A stretch of DNA of 64,000 bases, from the NCBI GenBank assembly GCA_030374765.1, contig JARGXX010000097.1, positions 1 to 64,000 on the forward strand. The letters run 5' to 3'. Source of the stretch: Agarophyton chilense (lineage: Eukaryota > Rhodophyta > Florideophyceae > Gracilariales > Gracilariaceae). A program made the position numbers and the translations under genes. Below, piece after piece: positions 31,899 through 41,903 of the stretch; the first letter of the stretch is position 1; every line of letters starts with the position of its first letter. Below the pieces are notes generated by a model. That model was not told the origin of the DNA. It was given only the letters and a program-made list of their open reading frames with translations, and did no database searches.

Positions 31899-33830
31899 CT
31901 ATTCTTTTCCCTGTACAGGGTCCTGGTCGGGCGAAGGCCCGACTTCCTCGGCAACGAGTGCATGATTCCGTTGCACGGTAGCTACCGCAGGAGCGGGTTG
32001 AGATCCACCAGCGTGGGTTGGCGCTGGTGCGGCGCGTGCCGGCTGAGCCGGTTTGTACCGAGAATTCGGAGTGTGAGCCAATGCGTTGGGGAAGTCTGTC
32101 TTCGCGCGCAGATATGACGTGAGTGGCACGGAGCCCTTCTCCTGCGGGGAGAGGGCTTCGTAATTATCCACCACTCGCGCCATATCGCGTAGCGATAAAA
32201 GGCATTGCGGGGAGGTGTGCCCGCGCTCGTAGCACAAGTGGCACACCAACGTCACTCCCGCGTTTTGCGGTACGGCATTCCGAGCATCCGTGTATCTTCC
32301 GGGTTCCCGGTTTCCAACCCATCCAGGGCGCTGAGTTTGTGGCATTCCGTTCGATTACGGCATACGGGGGGCCGGAGTGCGGCGGTCATTAAGATAAAAG
32401 ACATGCCCGTTCTCCGTGTCCCTTGCGGTTGAGTCAACCGAGCCATCCGTCGTAGACGGTAATTCCGTTGTCGGAATAGATAAACCATCGTGATGGATGA
32501 CATTCATGTTGTCATAACACTGTTTGGGGATGCCATCCGTCGCAAATGACGGTGAAGAAGAGTCCGAATCAAGCAGCAATGCTTTAGCGGCCTTCGACCG
32601 GGTTCCCGGATGGCGTGCACGTAGTGCATCTCCCTCGACGCGGGCAAACTGTACGAGTTCAAGGTAGGTCACCTTTGGCTCTTGTTCCCTGTAACGGGCG
32701 ACAAGAGTCTTGATGGCTGGATCCAAGCCATCAATGAACATCGTACAGCGTTCCCCAGCGGGGTATACATTACCACAACGGTGGAAAGCCTTATTCAGGC
32801 GTACCGAGTAATCGGTCTCGAGCTCGCCGGAGCGTTGTCGAGTGTCTCGCAAAGCAAGTATCGCCGCTTGTATCGCGGAGTTGGTTGCGTAGGAACGCAG
32901 GAGGTACTGCACGGCCTCGGGCCAGCAGGTCACACTTCCTTCGGAGGCTCGCGACGAGCCCCGAACCGACAAAAACTGATCTTCAGCGACACCCCGTAGA
33001 AAGTAGGGTAGCGCCAAGTAGGATTGTCCTTCGTTCATTCCGAGTATATCGGCTTCCGCTACAAAGCAGTGTAGGAAATCCAAGACCAGAATTGGATCAT
33101 CCCCAGTAAACGACTGGTTACGAAGTGAAAGCTGCATCCGCTTGATGCAGTCTTTCACTTTACTCGTGTCACGCGGTGTCCGACCTAAAGAGGAATCTTC
33201 TAGCCGAAAATACCGGTATGACAGGAGTGTCCTGTACAGAGGGTTGGTGGGCTTCAAGGGTTTGAGGCCCGGATGTCGCCGACCCTTGGGGCGCGACCGG
33301 ATGGCCCCGTAGGTGGCAGAGGACCGCTTTGAGCGGGAAGAGCGCCCATAACGATCCTGTGGGTCATCGCTCACCGACAAATCGGAACTCTCCGAGTCAC
33401 TCGGTTTACCGTCCGACTCAAATGATGAGTCGGACGGGTGTTCGTGCTTACGGTTAGAATCCCGGTTCTTCCGGTTCTTCTGGTTCCGCGACTGGGTCTC
33501 TCGATGAGAGAAAACCGGTTTAGCCGCGTTCACGGGCGTGGTTAGCGTCCTCTCGACCGACTCAAGTCGGCTTCGGTGACGCTCGAAGCGATTCTCCATA
33601 CCTTCTGCGAAGGAAGACGGAGCGCCAAAACGCTCGAGTAGTGTATTGACGCCCGACCGCAATACGCGGATATCCTCGGCTAACTCACTTGGAGGGGGGT
33701 TAGCGAGGCTTCCTCGTAAAGAGGTGAACTCCCTCGAAAGGGTATTGTGAGCAGCCCGCAGGGAGCGGAGCTGCTCTTCCAAGCGTACAATCCGTGCTTG
33801 GTCGACCAACCGCGGAGGCGGAGAAACCAC
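31899..33830 (-). pseudogene. E1 gag region
   Basis: Starts MVSPPPRLVDQARIVRLEEQ with a coiled-coil-like opening. It contains a Ty3-type capsid region (about 32640-33100, including a YLALPYFLRGVAEDQFL stretch) and a single CCHC zinc knuckle (CHLCYERGHTSPQC) near its downstream end. It is upstream of pol in the minus-strand sense and no longer whole. Confidence 0.82.
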
Positions 33831-34112
33831 CGTTGCGCCGGTCGTTCACCTGGAATCGGGCTGCGGGTCTTCAGTGCCGGTGACCGGTATCTCCCGGGAA
33901 TCCGGTGTTGGAGCCAGGGCCTGTGGAACATCAGTGACCCTGGCATCACCGATTTGGCGGGAACGGCTGCGTGTTGCAGTACGCTCCATGCTAGGCGGTT
34001 TCCTTGGCATTAACCACATCGTCTCGACGGAAGAATACAAAGAAAACCGGTGAGACCTGAGAAAACCCGTTAAACGGAAAACAACCTCAGAGAGGACACA
34101 AGCGGTCTTGAC

Positions 34113-34130
34113 TTCTAAGTCGGGAGACCA
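34113..34130 (-). promoter_or_regulatory. E1 primer-binding site
   Basis: Three bases inside the 5' LTR the minus strand reads TGGTCTCCCGACTTAGAA, beginning with the TGG complementary to a tRNA CCA end. The priming tRNA could not be identified by eye. Confidence 0.65.
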
Positions 34131-34133
34131 AAT

Positions 34134-34997
34134 TGTAGGACAACGCCCCCAAGGGAGAAAACCTACGAAGACGTCCGGATCTTCCTCTCACGAGGTAACC
34201 GGCGCGGTAGAGCCCCCCCAGGGATCGGCGCGCAATGCCGGGTGTAAGCCGGAGCGGAACCGTCGCGACGGGCGCAGGGAGGCTGAAAGAAGCCGAGAAT
34301 ATCCGCCGAAGCGGTGCTTGCGTATCCTCTGAGGAGGCAAAACCCACGAGAGTGGCGAGCACGACAGGTGTCAGTGCGAACCGCAAGAGCGGGAATTGCC
34401 CAACGAAGGGGACGACAAGGGAAGGAAAATGGGAACGGAGGCAAGAGGGCGAGGTTGACCACGAGTCGCAAGAGGGAACTCGGGAATAGCCGGCACTGGC
34501 GGGTGTAGCAAACCGTATACACGGGCGGAATCACGAAAGTGGGAATAGATAGCAACACAAGAAGGCTGTTTGAACGTCCAAGGGGGTTGGGAAGCCGTGC
34601 ACCACGGGAAATCCCTCCGTAAGGAATTGTTTATCCGCGCAGGCGGTTCGATCCAGAGCCAAGATCTGGAAGACCAAGATCACCCTTGTTGGGGAGACTT
34701 TACTGGACCCACGGTCGCTAAGCCGGCGGCCTAAGTACTGTAGTCACCGTAGAATAGAATAAATAAAGTCCATCCTAAATAGCTAAATGTCCGTCTAATA
34801 AAAGGGGCCAGTCTGGTGGCCACGTGTCGCACGAGCGCTGCGGCCACGTGTATGGCACCTGGTCTCGCTGGTGCATCCCCGGCGTTCCGGCCATCGCCGT
34901 GAAAACGAATTACTCCTACTCACAACGAGGTTGCACGCTGGAGGCTCCGGGAAAAACTTAAGTCCACAAAAACCTCCCTGGAGGACGTTACTCTTCA
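34134..34997 (-). repeat. E1 5' LTR (864 bp)
   Basis: Terminal repeat paired with 24223-25086, followed by the right target duplication GTTAT (34998-35002). Confidence 0.92.
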
Positions 34998-35455
34998 GTT
35001 ATCCAGCTTACAACACAGCTCGACTGTGCAGCGGAGATGTGGCTGAAACCAAGCGCCTTTTAGTGCCACGCTCGACGCATGCTTCCACGTTGTGTAGCAA
35101 AAATGTTACAAAAAAACATGTGCAAACGCAGGATTTGGCAGAAAGCCCAGCTCGAGTAAAATTTATGATTTTTTCAAAAGCAAAAATTGCGAAAATGGGT
35201 GCTGCGCGCCAACATCTGGCAAATCGCGCGCTACGTTACCCGAACGAAGCCTCTGAGTGCAATTAGCCACGATTTTTTGAGCGTGCCAATGTGTCATACG
35301 CGCTCTCCAGCCCAACATTTTCCATCCAGGGGGTCACAATCGCACCTACGTCGAATGAAGGGCGTGGCGTTTGGTGTATGTAATTACCAAGCGCTTCTGA
35401 CAACTGCGTTTTACCAAGCGCCAGCCCACACTTACAACCTGTAATATATATATAG
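34998..35455. repeat. 798-bp subtelomeric repeat, copy 3, right part
   Basis: Resumes the repeat exactly where 24222 left it (GTTATCCAGCTTACAACAC...) and ends at the family's usual CCTGTAATATATATATAG. It then switches to the tail of repeat B (ACACAGACATCAAAAA). Confidence 0.88.
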
Positions 35456-35516
35456 ACACAGACATCAAAAATTTTATTGATTTTTCAGCATGCCGAAACA
35501 GCAATTTATTCAGGGA
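35454..35516. repeat. repeat B tail fragment
   Basis: About 60 bp matching the last part of repeat B (GACATCAAAAA...GATTTTTCAGCATGCC), directly after the 798-bp repeat. Confidence 0.75.
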
Positions 35517-36140
35517 ACCAAACTCAGATGTTCAAAATCTAGTACAGCTTGGTTTGTAAAGAGCGATTGGACATGCGCAATCGCAAGAAAGCGGTCCCAT
35601 CGTCGTCCGTTAAGTTGTTTCAAGCGTTTTGAACGTGAGACACTTAAATCAATTCAGTTTATTCTATTTCTAATATCGATTGGTCATGTTTGCGATGGTT
35701 GAATGCGGCGCCAAATACTTTGAAGCATACAAAGGAAACAAGCGCATATTTTTTGTCAAGTTTTTGAATGGCAATCCAAGTGGATTTAGAGGTGGTCAAA
35801 GATGTTGGCGTAGCTTGTGACTCAGTTTTTTCCTTTAAAAATGCTCTTTGTGGATGACAAACTGTTTATCCGTAGTTCTGTTGGACTGCACTCGAACTGA
35901 CGTATTGAATATGGTTCCGAGATATTACCGTTTCAGTCTTTGTGATTGCACTAGTTTTGGCCGCTTGTAGAGTTATTGTTTGAACGGTTAGCCTTCCAAA
36001 AAAGTATGAATTATAGTTACTTCTTGCTGACACTTGCATGATTAAGAGCCCAAAGGTTTTGTTATGTACGGTTTCAATACTTGTCAAACTATATTTCTCA
36101 AAATTGCTTAAATGGGACGTTTCCCGCATTTCCCGGCAAC
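35517..36140. other. intergenic, nothing recognised
   Basis: Unique-looking AT-rich sequence between repeat B and the second LTR element. Short frames without domains. Confidence 0.4.
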
Positions 36141-36407
36141 GTGTATGTGGGTCGCGGAACGTGTGGAATGTTCCGGCACTGCTGTAACACACGTGTAGGA
36201 TGTGCCAGCAGCGCCGGGAGTTCCTACATCTTTGTTGACGCCGACGTTGCAGTGGTATTCTGGTGATGTCAGGCGTAGTTGTTACATTTTAATTGGTTAG
36301 TGTGCTGCTGTACTGGCTTCTAGAAGCCAATAGAGTAACCTAGAAGCACACCGTAGTAATAAGTGAGTATCAATGCGTTGCAGCCCATTCTGTGGGTTCT
36401 AGATCTC

Positions 36408-36414
36408 TATAAAA
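36408..36414 (+). promoter_or_regulatory. E2 LTR TATA box
   Basis: TATAAAA in CTCTATAAAAGGGC, about 260 bp into the LTR. Transcription from here gives an unusually long leader of roughly 850 nt before the gag-pol ATG. The same box is in the 3' LTR. Confidence 0.75.
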
Positions 36415-36516
36415 GGGCCTCTGAAGTCTCCGAACACCATCTCGGACGACCTCAAGCCAACAAACACCCAATTCAACTATTTCCTTTGGCATCGAGCCCT
36501 TCAACTATAACAAAAG

Positions 36517-36637
36517 GTGAGGCGTTTGCCGCCTAGGGTCCAGTGAGGCGCTTGCCGCTGGAGGAGCAACCCTATAATTATCTAAAATCGGTGAGGCGTT
36601 TGCCGCCGTATAGAGGACCAGTGAGGCGTTTGCCGCT
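36517..36637 (+). repeat. four GTGAGGCGTTTGCCGC-type repeats in the E2 leader
   Basis: Copies at 36517-36533, 36543-36559, 36591-36607 and 36621-36637, one or two bases apart from each other. Some can fold GGCG/CGCC around a TTTGC loop. They lie downstream of the TATA box, so they should be in the RNA leader; the 3' LTR has the same set at 42275-42395. Confidence 0.85.
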
Positions 36638-37278
36638 GGAAGGTGCACCCTCTATCAGCCCACTGTACCGGTTGAAGCGCCTTTGGCGTGGACGGGAGAC
36701 GGCTTGTGTGTACCAACGGTACTGCGTCTGGCAAGGGGTCCCCCACAGAGTGAAAAGCCTGTGTCGGTCGGTAAGACCTGGAGGATTCCTGGGATTCAGT
36801 ACTGGACGGGAAGCTGCCGCAAGTGGTGCCGCGTAACCTTTCCTGCAAAAGGCCAGCTTGGGTATATGAGTGAAGGCATATCTCGCTGTCATTAGCTCTC
36901 CTCGGGAAGCCTTGTAGGGATTGTATACGCGTGCTTCTGGTTGGCGCAGAAGTACGTAGGCTGCAGAAATCGTCTCACATCCGGAGTGTCTTATCGGAAG
37001 TCGGGAGTCTGACTCCTAGTGACCATTGACATAAGTCTTTCGTTGCGTATCGTCCTAAGAAGATTTTGGAGAATTATCGCTAGGTTGAGCTTCGTTCTCC
37101 CCTTGTCATTTTATCTATTTTTATCTGACGGGTTGAGTATTGTCCCTGTCTTGCCGTTCTACTTATCTCTTTGCGAAACCGAACTACACTTATCTGTACG
37201 GGCCTTTTTTGGCTACGAGGGACTCCCATTTACATTGACTTTTACTGTCAAGTTGGCCCACCGCGTCACACTCCCAAG

Positions 37279-40200
37279 ATGGCGCCCACATGGTACTCTC
37301 GAGGAGGCAGTTCCGTGGAAGCCGGCCCTTCAGTTACTACCTTCGATGGTTCATCTATTGATGTTGTGAAGTTCTTTTTCTATTTCGAAAATGTTGCTAT
37401 GAGAGGAAAATCCAAGGAAGAGATGGCATTAGAATTGCTCGGTTTCCTAGAGAAGGAGGCGTTCGAGTTTTATTATGATACTTATGCTGTCAATGGTTCA
37501 CTCTCTGAAGAAGCAAAAGATTATGAATCTGTCAAGAAAACCTTCATCAATCGATTCGAAGAAGTTAAAGAACCTGAGGAAGACATTCGATTGGCAATAT
37601 CGGCAAAATTGGATTACGGTGACTTAGTTGGTTCAATGAGTTACATGGATAACCTCTTTCAGAAGGCGGGTTTTAATGCCGAGGCGAAGTTTGGCCTTTT
37701 GAAAAAGGCTGTTATGGGGTACGCAGACCTGGCCCAGTTTGTCATCTTTCGAGGTGCAGAAAATTACGATGAGTTAAAGGTTCAAGTGAAAGCCTTTGAC
37801 ACTGCCAAGAAAACGATTGGACCACATGTCTCGTTCTTTACCCCACCAAAGCGTATTGTCCCTAATCCTAGGATCCTTGAAGGTCCTTCTTCGTCCCATG
37901 GTTTGGAGTCTAAGGTCGACAAGTTAGCAGATCAGCTTTCACAGCTCTCTCTCATGGTGAAGAAATCACAGACAGATCGCCGAGACTCAGAAAGGTCTTG
38001 TTCTTACTGTAGGAAGCCCGGACATTACGCTTCTCAGTGTGACTCAAACCCGCATCGTGATACGAGATGTAATCGGTGTGGCAAGATGGGACATTCTGAA
38101 ATCACCTGTTGGCGACGGATATGGCCCGACGAAGCTCGAAAGGTATCAAACAATTCTGAAGAACAGAGAGAAACCTCAAATAATGATCGAAAAGGGCCTG
38201 ATCCTGTTTCAATTGTGACGGAGGACTCAGAAACGACTGATGTCGTCGCTGCAATGAAAAGAACCGTGGACGGAGAAGCGCTACCAAAACAGCTTCGCTC
38301 GGAAGGCAAAGCGCCCATTCCGTTCATGTTGAACCCGCCTCTTCATGAAGAAAGAGTTCGTCGTAAGAAGATTACCGAAGGTAAGCCAAGAAAGCAGAAG
38401 CAGAGGAAGCCGAAGAAAGAGAACATACCAGATCATGCAAGCAAGTATAATGTAATTACAGAGTTGGCAAACGCCTCTTCTGGGATCACGTTTGGCCAGT
38501 TGATGCGCGGAGATGCCGACGATGCCAAGAAACAGATCAGAAAGCTCATTAGTCGCCGAAGCACTGTTCGCCGTCCTTTTGTGGGCCCTGTTGCCAAGCA
38601 CCCTAGACGTTTAAAAGCTGTTTCTGTCGGAATATTCGGGAGGGAAACTGAAGCTCTGCTTGATTCTGGCGCTGTTCCTAATCTAATCTCAAAGAAGTTG
38701 TGCGAAAAGCTTTCTCTGAACCCCAAGGAAACCTCAAAAAAGATTACTGTCGCCAATGGAGACAGTGCTTCATGCAGAGGAGTTCTTCACGACGTGCCAG
38801 TCTCCTTCGGAGGTATATCAGTTCCGCTAGATTTTCTTGTCATTGAAGGGCCACCGTTCGATGTCATCATCGGGTGCCCAACTCTAGAGATGCTACAGGC
38901 TTGCTTAGACCTTGGCAACCAACAAGTGAAGATGAAGATTGCCGGACAGAAGATTATACTCGGTTTTGACTACGCCCGTGTTGAGGCCCCAGATGGAGAA
39001 GGATCTGATACGGATAGTGAAGACTTTACGTCAGATTCTGATGCCGCTGTTGAGGATACTGTCTCTGAAGATGAAGAACTGGTCGTGGCTCTTACTGACA
39101 AAGTGAGAATTGATGAAGATGAGATTATACCGGAACTGAATATATCTGGATCCGATCCTCAGGAAGAACTTTTGCTGTCCAAGTTGTCTCACATACCTAC
39201 GAAAGAAAAAGGAAAATTTATTTCGAGTTTGAAGGAGACCAATGTCATCGCTTGGACCCTGATGGACCTCCGCCCAGCAGATGTTCCAGTATCACATTCG
39301 TTCGAACTGACTATCAACAAGCCTATATATTTCAGAGCGAGAAGAATGTCTCCTAGGCATAATGAGTTCATCCGGGAAGAGATCGATTTATTACTGGAGG
39401 CAGGTATCATTACTCCTTCTGCATCAGCGTGGTCCTTTCCTGTTGTTATCGCAACCAAGAAGGATGGTAGCCCCAGGTTCTGCGTGGATTACCGAGAACT
39501 CAACCGTGTCATGAAAGCCGATCGATGGCCGTTGCCACGTATGGAAGAGATCTTTGATGACTTAGGCGGATGCTGTTTCTTTACAACGCTTGATCTTTTC
39601 ACTGGATACTGGCAAGTGAAAATGTCGGAAGAGTGCAAAGAAATGACTACTTTCGTATGCAGATATGGGACCTTCATGTTCGAAGTAATGCCATTTGGAC
39701 TTATGAATGCTCCTTCTACCTTTCAGCGTATGATGGACGTCGTCCTCCGTGGGCTTTCCTTCGTCCGGGTCTATATCGACGACGTTGTAATCTTTTCGAG
39801 AAGTCTCGAAGAACATGTACGGCACATCCGGTCTGTCTTGGAACGAATAAGTATGCATGGCCTTAAACTGAAGTTATCAAAGTGTTTCTTTGCCCTTCCT
39901 AAGGTACATCTTCTCGGCCACGTTATTGACGCGAGTGGCGTTTCAGTAGATCAAGCAAAGATTGATAAGATTCAGGAGGCACCCATACCTTCCACCACGA
40001 CGGAGTTGAGATCATTCCTTGGCCTAGCCGGATACTATCGTCGCTTCATCAGAAACTTTGCTGAGACTTCGGCAGTGCTTCACAGTGCTACCTCGGGAAA
40101 TAAAACCCTGACTTGGACTGAAGACATGCTTGACGCCTTCCACGGGTTGAAGAAGAAGTTAACTCAGCCACCAGTGTTGTCATTCCCGGACTTTGAGAAA

Positions 40201-41892
40201 CCTTTCATTGTTGAGACAGATGCGTCGAGTGTGTCGCTTGGGGCCGTGTTGTCTCAGAAGAAAGAAGACGGTAGGATCCACCCCTTGCAGTTCGCTAGTC
40301 GCACGATGACTGCAGCGGAAAGGAACTATTCTGCATCTGAGAGAGAAGCATTGGCAGTCATATTTGCCCTGAAAAAGTTCAGAGTGTATCTTCTCTCCTC
40401 TGTTCCGTTCAAAGTTATTACGGATCATATGGCTCTCCGATATGCCTTTCAGAAACGTGATATACATGGTCGCCTAGCCCGTTGGCTCGATTTCCTTGCC
40501 GAGTATGACTTTGAGATAGTATATCGGGCTGGGAAGGACAACGGTGCTGCCGACTATCTTTCGAGGATTCTCCATGGTGATAAGGTTGAGTTGCACGAGG
40601 ATGAAGGAGACCTCGTATGCCTCATAGGTGACACTGATCAATTTCGTGGACTTGAACCATACTATGCAAACATTGCCCGTTATCTCTGTGGAATGTCAAT
40701 GAACGAACATGACAGTCATGTTCGCCAAATCGTGAGACGGAATGCGAAACGGTTCTTAGTTTGGGAAGGAAAGCTATTCAGGCGCACTACAAAGGGTCTA
40801 CGAGTCGTACCAGATGTTTCTCATAGGCAGAGTATACTGAGGTCTTTTCATGACGATATCGGACACTGGGACGTCAAGGCTACAAGGAAGTTTATTACGG
40901 AGAGGTTTTGGTGGCCTACAATGTATCGAGAAACTGGGGATTACGTCAAAAGCTGTGACGCTTGTCAGAGGATGGCACCACTTCCACAGTACTATACTAG
41001 CCTTCACACACCGGTTTCGTCTCTGTTTGATGTGTTTTCAATTGACTTTGCCGGTCCTTTCCAGAAGAGCAAGGCAGGAAACCGATTTCTCTTGGTTTGT
41101 GTTGAGCATCTTACTGGATGGCCGATTGCCGCCCCGACAAGGAATTCAACGTCAGAAACTGTAGTAGAATTTGTGAAAAGTGGAATCATCGCCCCTTTTG
41201 GCCTTCCCCGTGTCATCGTATCCGACAATGCGACCTGTTTCACGTCCATGTCACTCGTTTCGTTCATGAAAGAGAAAGGAATCAAGTGGAAAACTGTTCT
41301 GGCTTACGCACCTATGTCCAATGGTAGGGCTGAGAGAATGGTTGGTACACTTAAACGAGCTCTTGGAAAGACTGTCTTAGCCCGTGGTTCAAGCTGGGAT
41401 GATGACCTCCCTTCAGTTCTATATGGATATCGACGTCGCCATCTTGCCAGCGGAATATCGCCTTTTGAATTGCTTTATGGCGTGAAACCACGTATGACAT
41501 CGTATGACTCGGGTGTGGCGGTGCAGCATGGGGATTCTTCACAGATATTTAGGACCTTGGAGACTTTAGCTTCATCTAATCCTCGGGCAGCGCGTGCTGA
41601 GATGAGAGTTACTAGGGATATTCCGGAGAAGAAGATAAGAAAGTTCCAGGTTGGAGATGAGGTTTTGGTGGCGAAGGGGAAGGCGCTGAATACCACAGTG
41701 AAGTGGCCGGCATTCTCCTCAAAGTACTTTGGACCTTGCCGTGTTGTCCGTGCAGATCACCCCAGGTACACTTTGGTCTCACCACACAACCGCTATACTC
41801 GTCAAGGGATACATTGTCGACGCCTCAAAATCTATCTGCCGCGACCATTGGATGCTAAGGTTTCCGGGTTGCCGCGGCGTAGCAACCGTTGA
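37279..41892 (+). CDS. E2 gag-pol polyprotein (1,537 aa)
   Basis: Single frame from ATG 37279 (CAAGATGG context), inside the 5' LTR, to TGA at 41890-41892. In order: a gag region (FFFYFENVAMRGKSKEE), two CCHC knuckles (CSYCRKPGHYASQC, CNRCGKMGHSEITC), an aspartic protease (ALLDSGAVPNLISKK), an RT with FCVDYRELNRV and YIDDVVIFS, RNase H (ETDASSVSLGAVLS, ITDHMALRYAF), an integrase with a zinc-binding region (CDACQRMA), and a DDE core (VFSIDFAGPF, VIVSDNATCF, NGRAERMV). It makes the particle proteins and copying and insertion enzymes of the element, and all parts are in one frame with no gag stop. Closest in this window to the E3 polyprotein. Confidence 0.94.
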   Translation: MAPTWYSRGGSSVEAGPSVTTFDGSSIDVVKFFFYFENVAMRGKSKEEMALELLGFLEKEAFEFYYDTYAVNGSLSEEAKDYESVKKTFINRFEEVKEPEEDIRLAISAKLDYGDLVGSMSYMDNLFQKAGFNAEAKFGLLKKAVMGYADLAQFVIFRGAENYDELKVQVKAFDTAKKTIGPHVSFFTPPKRIVPNPRILEGPSSSHGLESKVDKLADQLSQLSLMVKKSQTDRRDSERSCSYCRKPGHYASQCDSNPHRDTRCNRCGKMGHSEITCWRRIWPDEARKVSNNSEEQRETSNNDRKGPDPVSIVTEDSETTDVVAAMKRTVDGEALPKQLRSEGKAPIPFMLNPPLHEERVRRKKITEGKPRKQKQRKPKKENIPDHASKYNVITELANASSGITFGQLMRGDADDAKKQIRKLISRRSTVRRPFVGPVAKHPRRLKAVSVGIFGRETEALLDSGAVPNLISKKLCEKLSLNPKETSKKITVANGDSASCRGVLHDVPVSFGGISVPLDFLVIEGPPFDVIIGCPTLEMLQACLDLGNQQVKMKIAGQKIILGFDYARVEAPDGEGSDTDSEDFTSDSDAAVEDTVSEDEELVVALTDKVRIDEDEIIPELNISGSDPQEELLLSKLSHIPTKEKGKFISSLKETNVIAWTLMDLRPADVPVSHSFELTINKPIYFRARRMSPRHNEFIREEIDLLLEAGIITPSASAWSFPVVIATKKDGSPRFCVDYRELNRVMKADRWPLPRMEEIFDDLGGCCFFTTLDLFTGYWQVKMSEECKEMTTFVCRYGTFMFEVMPFGLMNAPSTFQRMMDVVLRGLSFVRVYIDDVVIFSRSLEEHVRHIRSVLERISMHGLKLKLSKCFFALPKVHLLGHVIDASGVSVDQAKIDKIQEAPIPSTTTELRSFLGLAGYYRRFIRNFAETSAVLHSATSGNKTLTWTEDMLDAFHGLKKKLTQPPVLSFPDFEKPFIVETDASSVSLGAVLSQKKEDGRIHPLQFASRTMTAAERNYSASEREALAVIFALKKFRVYLLSSVPFKVITDHMALRYAFQKRDIHGRLARWLDFLAEYDFEIVYRAGKDNGAADYLSRILHGDKVELHEDEGDLVCLIGDTDQFRGLEPYYANIARYLCGMSMNEHDSHVRQIVRRNAKRFLVWEGKLFRRTTKGLRVVPDVSHRQSILRSFHDDIGHWDVKATRKFITERFWWPTMYRETGDYVKSCDACQRMAPLPQYYTSLHTPVSSLFDVFSIDFAGPFQKSKAGNRFLLVCVEHLTGWPIAAPTRNSTSETVVEFVKSGIIAPFGLPRVIVSDNATCFTSMSLVSFMKEKGIKWKTVLAYAPMSNGRAERMVGTLKRALGKTVLARGSSWDDDLPSVLYGYRRRHLASGISPFELLYGVKPRMTSYDSGVAVQHGDSSQIFRTLETLASSNPRAARAEMRVTRDIPEKKIRKFQVGDEVLVAKGKALNTTVKWPAFSSKYFGPCRVVRADHPRYTLVSPHNRYTRQGIHCRRLKIYLPRPLDAKVSGLPRRSNR
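37291..37310 (+). promoter_or_regulatory. E2 primer-binding site, inside coding sequence
   Basis: TGGTACTCTCGAGG starts at the first base after the LTR, as a tRNA-primed site should. It is translated as WYSRGG of the polyprotein. The tRNA was not identified. Confidence 0.6.
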
Positions 41893-41903
41893 GCTTGGGG
41901 CTG

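Larger units (their letters stand above)
24223..34997 (-). mobile_element. Ty3/gypsy chromovirus-type LTR retrotransposon (E1)
   Basis: 10,775-bp element flanked by the 5-bp duplication GTTAT (24218-24222 and 34998-35002), with two 864-bp LTRs that start TGTAGG and end TCTTCA. Coding order on the minus strand is gag, protease, reverse transcriptase, RNase H, integrase, then a chromodomain, the Ty3/gypsy chromovirus order. The LTRs differ at roughly 50 sites by eye (about 6%), so it is the oldest of the three LTR elements here. It is broken, with several breaks in its coding frames. An antisense frame lies between the chromodomain and the 3' LTR. It is much more GC-rich than its surroundings. 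Confidence 0.93.
36146..37290 (+). repeat. E2 5' LTR (1,145 bp)
   Basis: Terminal repeat TGTGGG...CCCACA. It carries a TATA box, the four-fold GTGAGGCG motif, and, three codons before its end, the gag-pol start codon. Confidence 0.94.

Noticed and set aside
36543-36836. 97-codon frame with repeated RRLP inside the E2 LTR
   Set aside because: It only translates the GTGAGGCG repeats, has no ATG at its start, and occurs identically in the other LTR.
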